A stretch of DNA of 64,000 bases, from positions 1 to 64,000 of the forward strand of contig PJAB01000009.1 in the NCBI GenBank assembly GCA_002887195.1, written 5' to 3'. A model generated the notes under the pieces. That model had not been told where the DNA came from and searched no databases. It saw only the letters and a list, made by a program, of their open reading frames with translations. Origin of the DNA: Chrysochromulina parva (taxonomy: Eukaryota; Haptophyta; Prymnesiales; Chrysochromulinaceae). The position numbers and the translations under genes are program-made. Shown piece after piece: positions 1 through 9,337 of this stretch. Within the stretch, counting starts at the first letter, position 1, and each line of letters begins with the position of its first letter.

Positions 1-217
1 CGGCGACGTACTTGACAAGGCTTGCGGGCATGCCATCCGAGGAGGATGCAAGGGAGGCGAGAGCGCCGGCAGCCGTCTTCATGGCAGACGCACGGCGGCA
101 AGCGGCCTGCACGGCGTCCCACTTGCTCATGCGACGTGAGGTGAGCAGGCGCTTCATCTCAGCGACAGCCCACCCCGCCGCGTCGGAGGGCATTGGAATG
201 GTTTTGTTGGAGGGCAT
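1..217 (-). CDS. 5' end of an unknown protein gene, cut by the window edge
   Basis: An open frame on the minus strand starts at an ATG at 217 (a second in-frame ATG is at 193) and stays open to base 1. It encodes about 72 residues: a short Pro/Ser start, then an Ala-rich, basic stretch that looks helical (segments such as GWAVAEMKRLLTSRRMSKWD and SAMKTAAGALASLAS). The two ATGs sit in copies of a 24-bp direct repeat at about 186-222, which may have duplicated the start codon. I do not recognise a family. Amino-acid composition and periodicity favour coding, but no domain confirms it, and the rest of the gene lies outside the window. Confidence 0.45.
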   Translation of the reverse strand, partial: MPSNKTIPMPSDAAGWAVAEMKRLLTSRRMSKWDAVQAACRRASAMKTAAGALASLASSSDGMPASLVKYVA

Positions 218-697
218 TGGAAAGGGGGCACACGTGCGCTCGTGTGTGTGTGCTTGCCTTTCGTGTGCTTGCCTTTCGTGCGTTCGCATTTCAGCGGTGA
301 TCGGTGACGCGTGTGGCTTACGCGTGTGCGGTCCCGGCGAAGGCATTCGCGATTAGGCGCGGGTTTCGGCACGACAAAGGTGTAAGGTCCTATAGGTCGG
401 GTCGGGCGGCGGGCAGGCGGCGGGGCCCGGGTCGAACCGGGGGACGAGAACATCGAGACATCGCCATACATCGCGGACGCGCCGCCGCAGGCGGACGACC
501 GCAGGTGGGTCCCGCCGGCACCTCGCACGCACTTTTTAATATGGACATCAACCGTACTCTTGCAAGCGCCGGCGCTATCCGATCTGATCATGTGATACCT
601 GATACGACTGTAACTGATATTGCGACGCCGCATTGATTCATTGGATTTGACAATTGTTTTCCCCTGCTTGTGGGGGCGCCCGATCGCCCGCGTGCTC
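218..697. other. Intergenic stretch, head of one minus-strand gene to tail of the next
   Basis: This 480-bp stretch lies between the start of the edge gene and the stop of the coiled-coil gene. It contains a 16-bp tandem duplication (tgcttgcctttcgtg type) near 247-280 and a GT/TG-rich run at 230-260. Overlapping frames on both strands look like random GC-rich translation. I see no RNA gene. Confidence 0.5.
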
Positions 698-3251
698 TCA
701 GAAAGCGCTTCTGGTCAGACCGAGGCCTACCAACGGGCGGTGCGCTGGTGGATGGGGCACACGAAGCATGCCACGGCTGAGTGGGATCTCAGGTACGCCA
801 ACTTGCGCGATCGATTTGTACATGCGTGGTGAACTGGTGTTTTGCGCGGACTGCAGCGGTGGCGTCGACAGCGGCGGCGATGTTCTGGGTGGCGACATCG
901 GAGGGAAGTAAGCGGCACCTGCGACGAAGGCGGAGTCGCCCACCTTTGCCATGAACTCTTGGAGACGAGCATCAATCTTCTGTGAACTATTCTGCATTTG
1001 CACAGTTGGAAGACTTTCTGTGTTGCCGTACTGCACCCGTTCAAGGGATGACATCGACTGCGACGTGACCAAGGCTCGCTTGACCAAGAGCGCCTGCGGG
1101 GATACCAGGGAAGCACACGAATTGAAAACAGGATCCGACACGTCCTGCTGCAAGACTGCGCAAGGGTGCTTGCGCAAGGGTGCTCAGGGCTGGCGGAGGG
1201 CGCACCTCGTCAATCGGTTGAGTGACCTCAGGTCTCAAGGCGTGGATCGATCCCAAGTGCGTGCGCAGCTGATAGAGAGCGTGCAGTGCCGTATGCACGA
1301 GCGAATCCCGCTCCTCCATTGCCGCGCCGCGTGCGCGATTGAGCTCCATTTCCACAGCTTTGATGCGCTCGTAAGCTCCATGTAGGGAGGCTTGCTGCTG
1401 CTTGATGGTCGCACGGAGGAGCTGCTCCCTCTCGTACGTCCCTCGGCTCTGGTCGGACAGCTGCTTGACATGCTCACGCAGACTCACGGCCTCGCTCACC
1501 TTTGCGTTCAGCTCTGCGCGAGCATGTTCCACGGCAGCCTTGTGTGCTTCGGCCTGCACTGACTTGATCTTATGCTGTTCGAGAACCTGCTTCAGCTTGT
1601 CGCCGAGGCTCGCGGTCTCGCTCACGGCCAACGCCACGTCCCTCAGCGCCTTGTCGAGGACCATCCGGAGCTGGTAAGCTTCGAGCTGCTGCGCGCGATA
1701 GTAAACCACTAGCTGCCTGAGCTGCTCGCTTGGCGGCGCATTTTGCGCTGATTTGAGCTGCGCTTCCGCCACAGCCTGGGCGATCAACTCGCGCGTCTTG
1801 CGCTCATCCGATTCGAGTTGCTTTACCCGTGCAGTGGTAGCGGCGGAGTCCTTGGAGCCGGACTGCGCATCGGCAAGCCTAAGCTGCATTTCCGTGATGG
1901 TGTTGCTTAATCCGCCCAGCTCGTCTAGAAGTCGATTGAGCTGATCACTGGCGCTCTCTGTCGCGCCCTTCCTTGCTGCTTCGAGCTCCGCCTTGAGCCG
2001 TTCAACCATTGCGCGCACCTGCTCCTTACACTCCTTGGCGCCGAGCATCGTCGCGCGCTGCGCCTCGGAGATGGCACGTGACAGAGTCTCAAGCATGTCG
2101 CGGTAAATCGCATCGGCTCGCACCTCGGCTTGCGCCGCCTCCTTCTTCTTGTCCTCCGTCACCTTCATCGCCTTGGTAAGATCTACCTTGAGGCGCTCCA
2201 ACTCACCTTGCGAATTCCGCAGCTGTTGCCTAACGACGGCAACGTCGTCTCTGTCGTCTCCGGGCGTTTGCGGCAGCAAGAGGACTTGGGTTTGTGCGTC
2301 GGCCAGCTGTTTGCGAGTGTCTTCAAGCAGCTTCGTAGTGTTCTCGATCTTCTGCCTCGATGAAATCTTTTCTCTTTCGGCCTCCGCCTTCGTGTCCGCT
2401 AGCTGCCTAGCCATTTCTTCGAGTCGCTCGAGCAGCCGGGCGAGCTGCTGATCGTGCGTCTCGGAACCGCCTGGTCCCTTGGTGGCGGCGTCATCCAGCT
2501 CGGCGCGGAGACGCTCGGCCAGGGCATGTGTGAGAACCTTGCACTCTTGGGGGCTCTGCATTGCGGCGCGCTCAGCCTCGGCCGCCGCTTCCCTGAGCGA
2601 TGCGCGCAATCTGCCGTTTGCCTCGCTGATGATGCGCGTTGCGCGCGCAGTCTCGCCCTTGGAGTTTTCTACCCAAACCTTGAGCTCGTCGACCTCCTTA
2701 GCCTTCTCCTCGGCCTCGGTCTCCTTGCTTCGAAGCACGCCTCTCAGCTGCTTCAGCATCTCTTCTAACTTGCTGTTCCCATTCTTCGCGCTCTGGAGCT
2801 CCTCCTGTAGCTCGGCGACCTGCTCCTGTAGCGCACGGGCTTCACCGGCACTGCCCGACGAGAGAGCAGACAGTTTCGCCTGCATTTGCGTGTTGAAGCT
2901 GGCCTCCAGCTCTGCTGCCGCATTTTTCATGGACACTGACGCCGCCGTACGTGAAGAGGCAAGCTTCATCTTGAAGATGTTCTCCTGCGCCTTCAAGCCC
3001 TCGCGGTGGGTCTGCGTGTCGGCTCCTGAAAGGCTCTCCAAGAGCTCGAGAGACGTGCGCTGCAATGAGTCGAACACGGGATGCAGTGTCTGCATCTTCT
3101 TCTCGTCAGGCTCGAGGCCGAGCGTCTCCGTCACACCCTGCACGAGTTTCTGCACCGCTTCCTTCATACCGTTGCTGCTCGTCACCAACGCATCGCGGAA
3201 AGCTGCAGCACTCGATACCTCCTTGCCTCCGGAGCCACCATCGCGAGCCAT
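698..3251 (-). CDS. Long coiled-coil protein, two exons
   Basis: Exons run 3251-1206 and 1093-698, giving about 813 residues. The intron (1205-1094, 112 bp) has a GTGCGC donor and a CCCCGCAG acceptor, both at phase 0. Reading through it would end in unrelated residues, whereas splicing joins two well-formed frames. The start is the ATG at 3251 (MARDGGSGG); the frame upstream has only a TTG. Residues about 60-650 are almost continuous heptad-rich coiled coil dense in Glu, Lys, Gln and Ala, with Leu spacing typical of long rods. The C-terminal exon becomes Pro/Ser-rich. No catalytic domain is visible. The architecture suits a cytoskeletal or basal-body scaffold, but that is inference from composition only. 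Confidence 0.8.
1094..1205 (-). other. Spliceosomal intron with internal tandem duplication
   Basis: This 112-bp GT-AG intron (GTGCGC donor, CCCCGCAG acceptor) interrupts the coiled-coil gene at phase 0. It contains a 15-bp tandem duplication around 1157-1182 (gcgcaagggtgctt units). Confidence 0.75.
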
Positions 3252-4002
3252 GCTCGTCCGACCGCCAAGCGGCACGAGCAAGGAGTGCACGAGTGCTGCC
3301 AGAGGGCGCTTGCGGAGCAACTCGAGGAGACAAGCTTGCGGTGAAACGGCGTTGCGGAGTACCGACGAAACTCACTCTTGAGAGTGGGGACGGGAGCTCG
3401 CATTGGAGGCATTGCGGGCACATGTACATGCCCCACCGGCGCCACTGTGCACTGACAGGGTGACCCTCAGGGTGCCGCACAATGTGTTTAGCCTTTTTTA
3501 CTCCTTGTCCTTCGTGGATCGTGCACCGCGCGGGGTCGCGGCGCGGACCGTTTATCGCCGTTTTCAATTTACCGGTCTTCTGCGTTTCATGGATGATACT
3601 GATTCATCTACTCGTTCCCAACGCCGGGCTCGTACTAGGCTGAAGACGGACTCACTTGAGTCTTACGCGTGAAAGTCGGACCCGGACACGCGACAGCGGA
3701 GCTCTGACAGGCTGCCTCTATGCTCTAAAACACGCTCTCGTTGCCGCGCAGGCGCACCCGACGCAGGCACGCAGCACACTCTGCCCAAGGCCAAGCGCCT
3801 CAACACACCACGTCCCTGCTCCGGCTCCGCGTTTGGTTCCGGGACCTGTCCGCCCCACACGCACAACTCTGCCTGCTATTCCCCAATTATAGCGTTCCTC
3901 ATCCTCGCCGCCCACGCCTGAATTTGTGCTGCACGCACCGTGCTTGCAGAGCTCGTCGGCCATGTGCGCGGCCGAGCGCCAGACCTTCGAGCCGCTCTGC
4001 TC
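3252..4002. other. Intergenic stretch with a CATGTACATG palindrome
   Basis: These 751 bp separate two minus-strand genes and should hold the promoter of the coiled-coil gene and the 3' end of the next. GGGCA and TGCCC arms flank a palindromic CATGTACATG at 3421-3430, about 170 bp upstream of the coiled-coil ATG. The open frames here have no domain and poor composition. Confidence 0.4.
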
Positions 4003-5550
4003 CTACATCTTGCGGAGCTCCTCCTCGCGGATCCCAAAGCCGAGGGAGCGTAGCACGCTGGTAATCATGTCAAGCTCGAGGCGGAGCGGCTGCATGAGGG
4101 CGCGGCGCAGCATCTGCGCTGGCGGCGGCACAGGGAAAGCAAGCTTGAGCGGGCGGGACTTTTGGATGGCCTTATGGATAGCGGCGGTGTGGTGCGCCAC
4201 GGCATTGGCGGCCTTGGTCGACGCTTTACCAGCAGCCTCACGTCCCTGTTCTAGGGCCAGCTCCAGAGAAATCCTTGCCAGGAGGACCTCGACCTTGAGC
4301 GCCGCAGCCGCGTTGCCAATGGATGCCCTCACCTCGGTCGTCTTGACGGCGGTGTAGTTGGCCAGCTTGGTCACCTCGAACCGCGCGTGAAGTGCCGCGG
4401 CAACGAGCGCCTCGGCCGCAGGAGCTGAGACTGCTCTTGCGACGACGCCAAGCGCGGCGATCTTGTCCTTTGCGGTGGCGGCCGCCGCCGTCCAGGCAGG
4501 TGGTAGCAGCGCGCTTAATGCCTGGGCGGCCACTACGGCGTTGATCTTGGGAGAGTGCGTCGCAGGCGGTGACAGTGCCGGCGGTGCCTCTGGTTCCGCC
4601 GTCCAAACTGAGACGAAAGCTGCCACAAGGACGGCTATGAAAAGCCACAGCGACGGTGTGTACATGAGCTGGCGCCAGGGCTCAGCGATGTGCGCATCGG
4701 TCATCACGGTTGTACGGACCACAGCTTCGTCCGGCACAGACTGCAGCTCAGCCTCCGGCCCCGACTGGAGCTCAGCCTCCGGCCCCGACTGGAGCTCAGC
4801 CTCCGGCCCCGACTGGAGCTCAGCCTCCGGCACCGACTGGAGCTCAGCCTCCGGCCCCGACTGGAGCTCAGCCTCCGGCACCGACTGGAGCTCAGCCTGG
4901 CGCGGCGATTGCTGCGCCAAAGCAAAGGCTGGCGGCGGCGCTTTCTTGAGCTGCTGCTCTGCTTCTTCAACGACATGTAGCTCTGTTTCGAGGATGATGC
5001 GCATGTTGATAGGCGAGACCAGCTTCGAGGGGGAGGAGCAGCTGCTCGAGAGCATCGGTGCCTCCTCCTCGCACGATTCGCACGTGATGTCGTTGCGCGG
5101 CCCGTGCTCGTTCAGCTCGAGAGACACGATTCGCTCGGCTTCCTCAAGGGTCGGCGAACACATCGTGGCCGCCAGCGCTTCGGTCACGAGTCGCTCGGCG
5201 TCTGCAAGGGTCGGCGAGAAAAGGTCTGGCGACGTTGGTGGCGGAGGTGGCGACGTGAGCGCCTCGAGGCAGCCCTCGATCACGTCCTCGCGTAGGCTGA
5301 ACCCCGGGGAGTGTATGCATGCCTCTTCCGCCCCACGCGCAGCTCGCACGCGCAGCTCAGCCGCCGCATCCTCAGTCGAGTCAGCCAGCGGGGAGTCACA
5401 GCGGCTGGTCGAATGCGAGCTCGTCTGGGGAGTGTCCGTAGGTGGCATATTTTCGTCTACGGCGTTTTGCTTGCCGTTCGTCTTCTTCTTGCGACGAAAG
5501 CTAGGATGGCCAAAGCTGAACGCCTTCGGGACACTTCCAAGGATCGTCAT
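4003..5550 (-). CDS. Single-span membrane protein with octapeptide repeats
   Basis: 515 residues starting at the ATG at 5550. The N-terminal half is acidic and Ser/Pro-rich. Two similar segments containing SPTLADAERLV and SPTLEEAERIV lie near residues 110-145. They are followed by about seven copies of an eight-residue unit (AELQSGPE or AELQSVPE) encoded by a 24-bp minisatellite. A hydrophobic helix (SLWLFIAVLVAAFVSVW, about residue 307) is the only membrane span. The C-terminal 190 residues are Ala-rich and helical. There is no signal peptide, so a tail region facing a lumen or the outside and a cytosolic N-terminus are plausible. I do not recognise a family. Confidence 0.7.
   Translation of the reverse strand: MTILGSVPKAFSFGHPSFRRKKKTNGKQNAVDENMPPTDTPQTSSHSTSRCDSPLADSTEDAAAELRVRAARGAEEACIHSPGFSLREDVIEGCLEALTSPPPPPTSPDLFSPTLADAERLVTEALAATMCSPTLEEAERIVSLELNEHGPRNDITCESCEEEAPMLSSSCSSPSKLVSPINMRIILETELHVVEEAEQQLKKAPPPAFALAQQSPRQAELQSVPEAELQSGPEAELQSVPEAELQSGPEAELQSGPEAELQSGPEAELQSVPDEAVVRTTVMTDAHIAEPWRQLMYTPSLWLFIAVLVAAFVSVWTAEPEAPPALSPPATHSPKINAVVAAQALSALLPPAWTAAAATAKDKIAALGVVARAVSAPAAEALVAAALHARFEVTKLANYTAVKTTEVRASIGNAAAALKVEVLLARISLELALEQGREAAGKASTKAANAVAHHTAAIHKAIQKSRPLKLAFPVPPPAQMLRRALMQPLRLELDMITSVLRSLGFGIREEELRKM
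4735..4900 (-). repeat. 24-bp coding minisatellite, about seven units
   Basis: Tandem 24-bp units (agctcagcctccggccccga plus ctgg on the plus strand) encode the AELQS(G/V)PE repeats. Units differ by a single base that swaps Gly for Val, arranged irregularly, which suggests recent unit turnover. The unit length keeps the reading frame. Confidence 0.9.
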
Positions 5551-6104
5551 CGCACCTCAATGCCGGACGGGCGGCTGAAGGACAGTCTGCCTTTTTCAAA
5601 TTTGCGGAATCTCTTTTCTGGCTGTGAACTTGAGTGTGAAAGTACTCGCTCGAGGTACCCCGAACAGAAGAGCACGTCCCTGCTCCTACGTGTTACCTTA
5701 CAACGGCACGACAAGTTCATTAACATTGCTGGGATTTCTGACCCCAGCCCGTAGCCGAACAACTAGACCCCACCCCGTTGCTCTCCCCACCTCTGAGCTC
5801 TGTCAATAGATACCACTTCCATGATCGGCTAGCCCATGATGTCAGGTCCAACCAGCCACATGTTTCGAGCGTCGCTCGCCTGCCTCCGGCTCTCCGCTCC
5901 CCCAGTGCCCAGAGCACCGTTTGCAATGCATGGTGCAACGTGTATGGAGTATGCAGAGGCGACACTTGTGCGCGCACATTCTCTCGTGCGCCTGTTCACG
6001 CGTGCTGGGGTCGGCTTCGTCGAGATGCGCTCGATCTCACAGAGATGATGCCTCCGCCCGGGCATGCGTCGACGACGCACGCCTCATGGCGCGTCTGCTC
6101 CGCA
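5551..6104. other. Intergenic stretch
   Basis: These 554 bp lie between the start of the octapeptide-repeat gene and the stop of the malic enzyme gene, both on the minus strand. I find no supported gene, RNA or repeat. The frames present are antisense or random GC-rich translation. Confidence 0.5.
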
Positions 6105-7937
6105 TCACTCGCCCACCTCCGAGAAGATGGGCACGTACTCGGGATAGTACATCTTTCGCGTCACGAACTGGGCGACCGTCTCACCGCGGCCGGGGTTGTT
6201 GCGCGCGATCTTGAGCTCGTACGCATGCTCCGCGACCGAGATGCCCACCTGCAACGCGCACGCGCGGATGTTGGTTACCGAGGGGAAGACGCGCCCAGCG
6301 GCGAGCTCCTCAGCGGAGGTCATTTTGGAGAGAGCGACTGCGCTGCGGTAGAGCATCGAATCTGGCACGCTCTCGGCGCCGCACACGCTCGCGCCCAGAC
6401 CGAGGCCAGGGAAGATGTACATGTTGTTGCACTGCGACGGGGAGAACGTCTGCCCGCCGTACGTGACGGGGTCGAAGGGCGAACCGGTGGCTACGATGGC
6501 CTTCCCCTGCGTCCATTCGTATGCTTGAGCGGGCGTGAGCTCGGTCTGGGAGGTCGGGTTGGAGAGCGGGAAGACAAAGGGGCGTTCGTGCGTGGCGGCC
6601 ATCGCGCGGATCGCGCCCTCGCTGATCGTGCCTTTGCGCCCCGAGAGGCCCAGGATGAGTTGCGGCTTCTCCGCCTTGACGGTCTCTTCAAGCGAGAGGC
6701 CGTCGGCTAGGTCGTGCCGCTGGAAAGGCAATGCCTCAGCCGTGAGGCCTTTCCGCCCCTTGCCGAGGAGACCCTTGACGTCGAAGACGGTGAAGTTCTT
6801 GGAGGCGGTCTCCGCGTCCACACAGCCGGCCTCGAGCATCGCCGTGTGAAGAGCCTGCGCCACCCCGAGCCCAGCGCTGCCGGCGCCCACGACCGCCACC
6901 TTGAGATCTTTGATCGCCTCGGGCGGACGGCCGATCATGCGCAGCGCGCCGAGCACGCCAGCGAGCACGGTGGCGCCCGTGCCCTGGATGTCGTCATTGA
7001 AGCACAGGTAGCGCTTCCGGTACTTGTCGAGTATGGGAGCCGCCTTGTCCGACGAAAAGTCCTCAAACTGGAGGAGCATTGAAGGGTAGCGCCGAAAGAC
7101 GGCCTGCATGAACTCGTCGAGGAGCGAGTAGTAGTCGTCGCCGCGCAGCCGGCGGCCGCGCCAGCCCTTGTAGTCCGGATCGGTCAGGTAATACTCGTTG
7201 TCGGTGCCGAAGTCGAGCATCACGGGGAGCGTGCGGTGCGGCGCGATGCCCCCATACGCACAGTATAATGCGAGCTTGCCGATGGGGATGCCCATGCCGT
7301 TGGCGCCCAGGTCGCCGAGGCCCAGAATGCGCGAGCCGTCGGTGACGACCGCGACCTGGCACGACGAGTGCGACCAGTTTTGCATCATGATGGCCATGGA
7401 GCCGCGGTCGTCGGGCGTGAAGGTGAGCCCGCGCGGCCGCGTGAAGTTGTGCGAAAACTGCTGGCACACGAGGCCGACCGTCGGCGTGTACACGAGCGGC
7501 GCGATCTCCTCGATCTCCTCGATCAACACGCGGTGGAAGAGCGTCGCGTTGCGGTTGGCGAGCTCCGAGAGCATCAGACTCTTCTGCAGTGGGTCCGAGA
7601 CTTCGCGCAGCCGCACGAGGAAGAAGTGGACCTGCTCCTCGAGCGTCATGTACACCGACGGCAGCAGCCCGCGCAGCTTGAGCCGGTCGCGCTCTTCGCG
7701 CGTGAACGCGGAACCCTTGTTCCAGAACGGATCGTTGAGGATGTCGGTGCCCTTGGCCTTTCTGGCATTGAGTGGCGCGAGAAATCTGAAGTTGCCGCCC
7801 TTTCTCGGGGTCCCACTCGAGCTCGAGAGCGGCCGAGCGCGCTGCTGAAAGCTGCCGAGCAGCGTCGTCGTGTGGCGCAACCCCATGGGCTGCGCAAGCA
7901 GCCGCGCACGGTGGCTGCATAGCAGGGTGGTCTGCAT
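6105..7937 (-). CDS. Malic enzyme, mitochondrial NAD(P)-dependent type
   Basis: 610 residues, about the size of animal and plant malic enzymes plus a leader. It oxidatively decarboxylates malate to pyruvate and CO2 with reduction of NAD(P). The N-terminal malic domain contains YTPTVG (catalytic Tyr), a TDGSRILGLGDLG block near residue 196 and GIPIGK with the catalytic Lys. The metal-binding FEDF and FNDDIQGTG motifs come next (near 311). A Rossmann fold with GAGSAGLG follows near 349, then LSNPTSQTE. The first 45 residues are rich in Arg, Ser and Thr with no acids, a classic mitochondrial presequence. The start is the ATG at 7937, as the frame upstream begins with TTG. NAD versus NADP preference cannot be told from sight. 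Confidence 0.95.
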   Translation of the reverse strand: MQTTLLCSHRARLLAQPMGLRHTTTLLGSFQQRARPLSSSSGTPRKGGNFRFLAPLNARKAKGTDILNDPFWNKGSAFTREERDRLKLRGLLPSVYMTLEEQVHFFLVRLREVSDPLQKSLMLSELANRNATLFHRVLIEEIEEIAPLVYTPTVGLVCQQFSHNFTRPRGLTFTPDDRGSMAIMMQNWSHSSCQVAVVTDGSRILGLGDLGANGMGIPIGKLALYCAYGGIAPHRTLPVMLDFGTDNEYYLTDPDYKGWRGRRLRGDDYYSLLDEFMQAVFRRYPSMLLQFEDFSSDKAAPILDKYRKRYLCFNDDIQGTGATVLAGVLGALRMIGRPPEAIKDLKVAVVGAGSAGLGVAQALHTAMLEAGCVDAETASKNFTVFDVKGLLGKGRKGLTAEALPFQRHDLADGLSLEETVKAEKPQLILGLSGRKGTISEGAIRAMAATHERPFVFPLSNPTSQTELTPAQAYEWTQGKAIVATGSPFDPVTYGGQTFSPSQCNNMYIFPGLGLGASVCGAESVPDSMLYRSAVALSKMTSAEELAAGRVFPSVTNIRACALQVGISVAEHAYELKIARNNPGRGETVAQFVTRKMYYPEYVPIFSEVGE

Positions 7938-8049
7938 GCCGATGTTGAGATACAATCTTTCATGTGAATTCTCTCTCGAACTTTTGCGCCACTACCGAAG
8001 TCACCCTCAGGCACACAGCAGCACGGACCCGGATCCGGACAATCGCGGA

Positions 8050-9162
8050 TCAGTACATTTTCCCAAAGCTCGAAAATGGGTCTGGAGGAGGGGTGGCAAA
8101 CATGCCCATCGGATTCATCGGATTCATGAATGGAGGCATGCCGCCCATGCCGCCGCCCATGCCGCCGCCCATGCCGCCGCCCATGCCGCCGCCCATGCCG
8201 CCGCCCATGCCGCCGCCAATGCCGCCGCCAATGCCGCCGCCCGTGCCGTCGCCACCCATGCCGCCGCCCGTGCCGCCGATGTTTGCCGTGGGCATTGGAG
8301 GCGACGGGGCTGCTAGCATGGTGGGCCGCGTGCTGATCGCTGAGCTGTCCAGCATGGACAGAAGATCGTATGGTGCAGCAGCGGCGACCACAGGCTGCGT
8401 GGCTGCGCTGCTGCTGCTGCCCTTTGGCTCGTCGAAACTAGCCCAGCCTCCTAGCAAGTCTGCAGCAAGCGACGGGGCAGGAGGAGGCGCAGTGGGTGGT
8501 GGTAGTGCAGCAGCTGCAACTGCTGCTGGCATGGAGGCTACTGTGCCAGACAACATAGACAGAAGATCGTATGGTGCAGCAGCGGCGACCACAGGCTGCG
8601 TGGCTGCGCTGCTGCTGCTGCCCTTTGGCTCATCGAAACTAGCCCAGCCTCCTAGCAAGTCTGCAGCGAGCGACGGGGCAGGAGGCGCGGTGGGTGGTGG
8701 TAGTGCAGCAGCTGCAACTGCTGCTGGCATGGAGGCTACTGTGCCAGAAAATTGCACCGCAGCAAACTTCTGCCGCTCGTACTTGTCCTTGATGAATGCG
8801 AGGACCTCACGCTCGGTTGATGCGGTAGTCGGCCGCTTCCAGGGTGGCGGTGGTAAATTCGCCTCGTAGCGTGCGTTCGCCTTCGTGTTCCCAATGGCAC
8901 GCAGCAGCTCAATCTCCTCGGGCTTCCATGCGTCCAGCCCTAGGCACTTGCCTCTGGTGACATGTGCCCCGAGCTGCCGGTGCTGGCCGTAGCAGCGATT
9001 GCAAAGGAACACGCCAAGCGTGACGGAGCAGAATCGAATCCTCTTCGTCTCGTCGCAGTCGGCGCATACTGTGTTGCCGGGTTGCTTTACAAGCACCTCG
9101 ATTTCGCGGGACAGTCGCTCTTGCAGCTTGCTGTCGCGTTTGTACGCGAACTCGTCCGCCAT
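8050..9162 (-). CDS. ArfGAP-domain protein with Gly/Met-rich tail
   Basis: 370 residues. Residues about 15-125 form an ArfGAP domain, which stimulates GTP hydrolysis on Arf GTPases in vesicle budding. It has a zinc finger (CADC ... CNRC), HRQLG carrying the arginine finger, and the downstream LGLDAW and GN..AN..YE motifs. The finger spacing is C-x2-C-x17-C-x2-C, one residue longer than usual, and the common WAS motif reads FCS. The middle consists of two nearly identical 66-67-residue copies, each with DLLGGW and YDLLSML, resembling adaptor- or clathrin-binding motifs. The tail is GGGM repeats. The gene most resembles SMAP-type GAPs. It shares a 175-bp promoter gap with the divergent gene at 9338. 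Confidence 0.9.
   Translation of the reverse strand: MADEFAYKRDSKLQERLSREIEVLVKQPGNTVCADCDETKRIRFCSVTLGVFLCNRCYGQHRQLGAHVTRGKCLGLDAWKPEEIELLRAIGNTKANARYEANLPPPPWKRPTTASTEREVLAFIKDKYERQKFAAVQFSGTVASMPAAVAAAALPPPTAPPAPSLAADLLGGWASFDEPKGSSSSAATQPVVAAAAPYDLLSMLSGTVASMPAAVAAAALPPPTAPPPAPSLAADLLGGWASFDEPKGSSSSAATQPVVAAAAPYDLLSMLDSSAISTRPTMLAAPSPPMPTANIGGTGGGMGGDGTGGGIGGGIGGGMGGGMGGGMGGGMGGGMGGGMGGMPPFMNPMNPMGMFATPPPDPFSSFGKMY
8138..8272 (-). repeat. 12-bp minisatellite encoding GGGM repeats
   Basis: About ten units of ccgccgcccatg (minus strand catgggcggcgg) encode the C-terminal GGGM tail of the ArfGAP protein. The same unit occurs in the MYB gene at 55735-55830. Confidence 0.9.
8357..8755 (-). 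repeat. 201-bp tandem duplication inside the ArfGAP gene
   Basis: The blocks 8357-8557 and 8558-8755 are nearly identical. Copy two lacks one 3-bp unit, so the frame is kept. Each encodes the Ala/Pro-rich segment with DLLGGW and YDLLSML. The near-identity points to a recent duplication. Confidence 0.9.
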
Positions 9163-9337
9163 GTCTTCCTTGGTTTACGTGCCTTTATGAATACTCAGCA
9201 GTGAACAGCCGAATCACAGCACGATCCGCCGTCTCAAGGTCGGTCCGTGTCCTGTACCGTTACAGCGCTGGTGTCTTCCTTTGTGTCGCGAAGCTTCCTT
9301 GGCTGCAGCAACTTCTCCCCCCCCGCCCGCTTGCAAG
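9163..9337. promoter_or_regulatory. Shared promoter gap between divergent genes
   Basis: Only 175 bp separate the ArfGAP ATG (minus) from the cysteine-rich gene ATG (plus), so both promoters must lie here. The plus-strand side ends in a pyrimidine run (ttctcccccccc) shortly before the ATG at 9338. No TATA box is evident. Confidence 0.5.

Noticed and set aside
421..480. Possible tRNA T-arm (gggtcgaaccggg region)
   Set aside because: The T-stem does not pair over five bases and no matching acceptor, D and anticodon arms are found.
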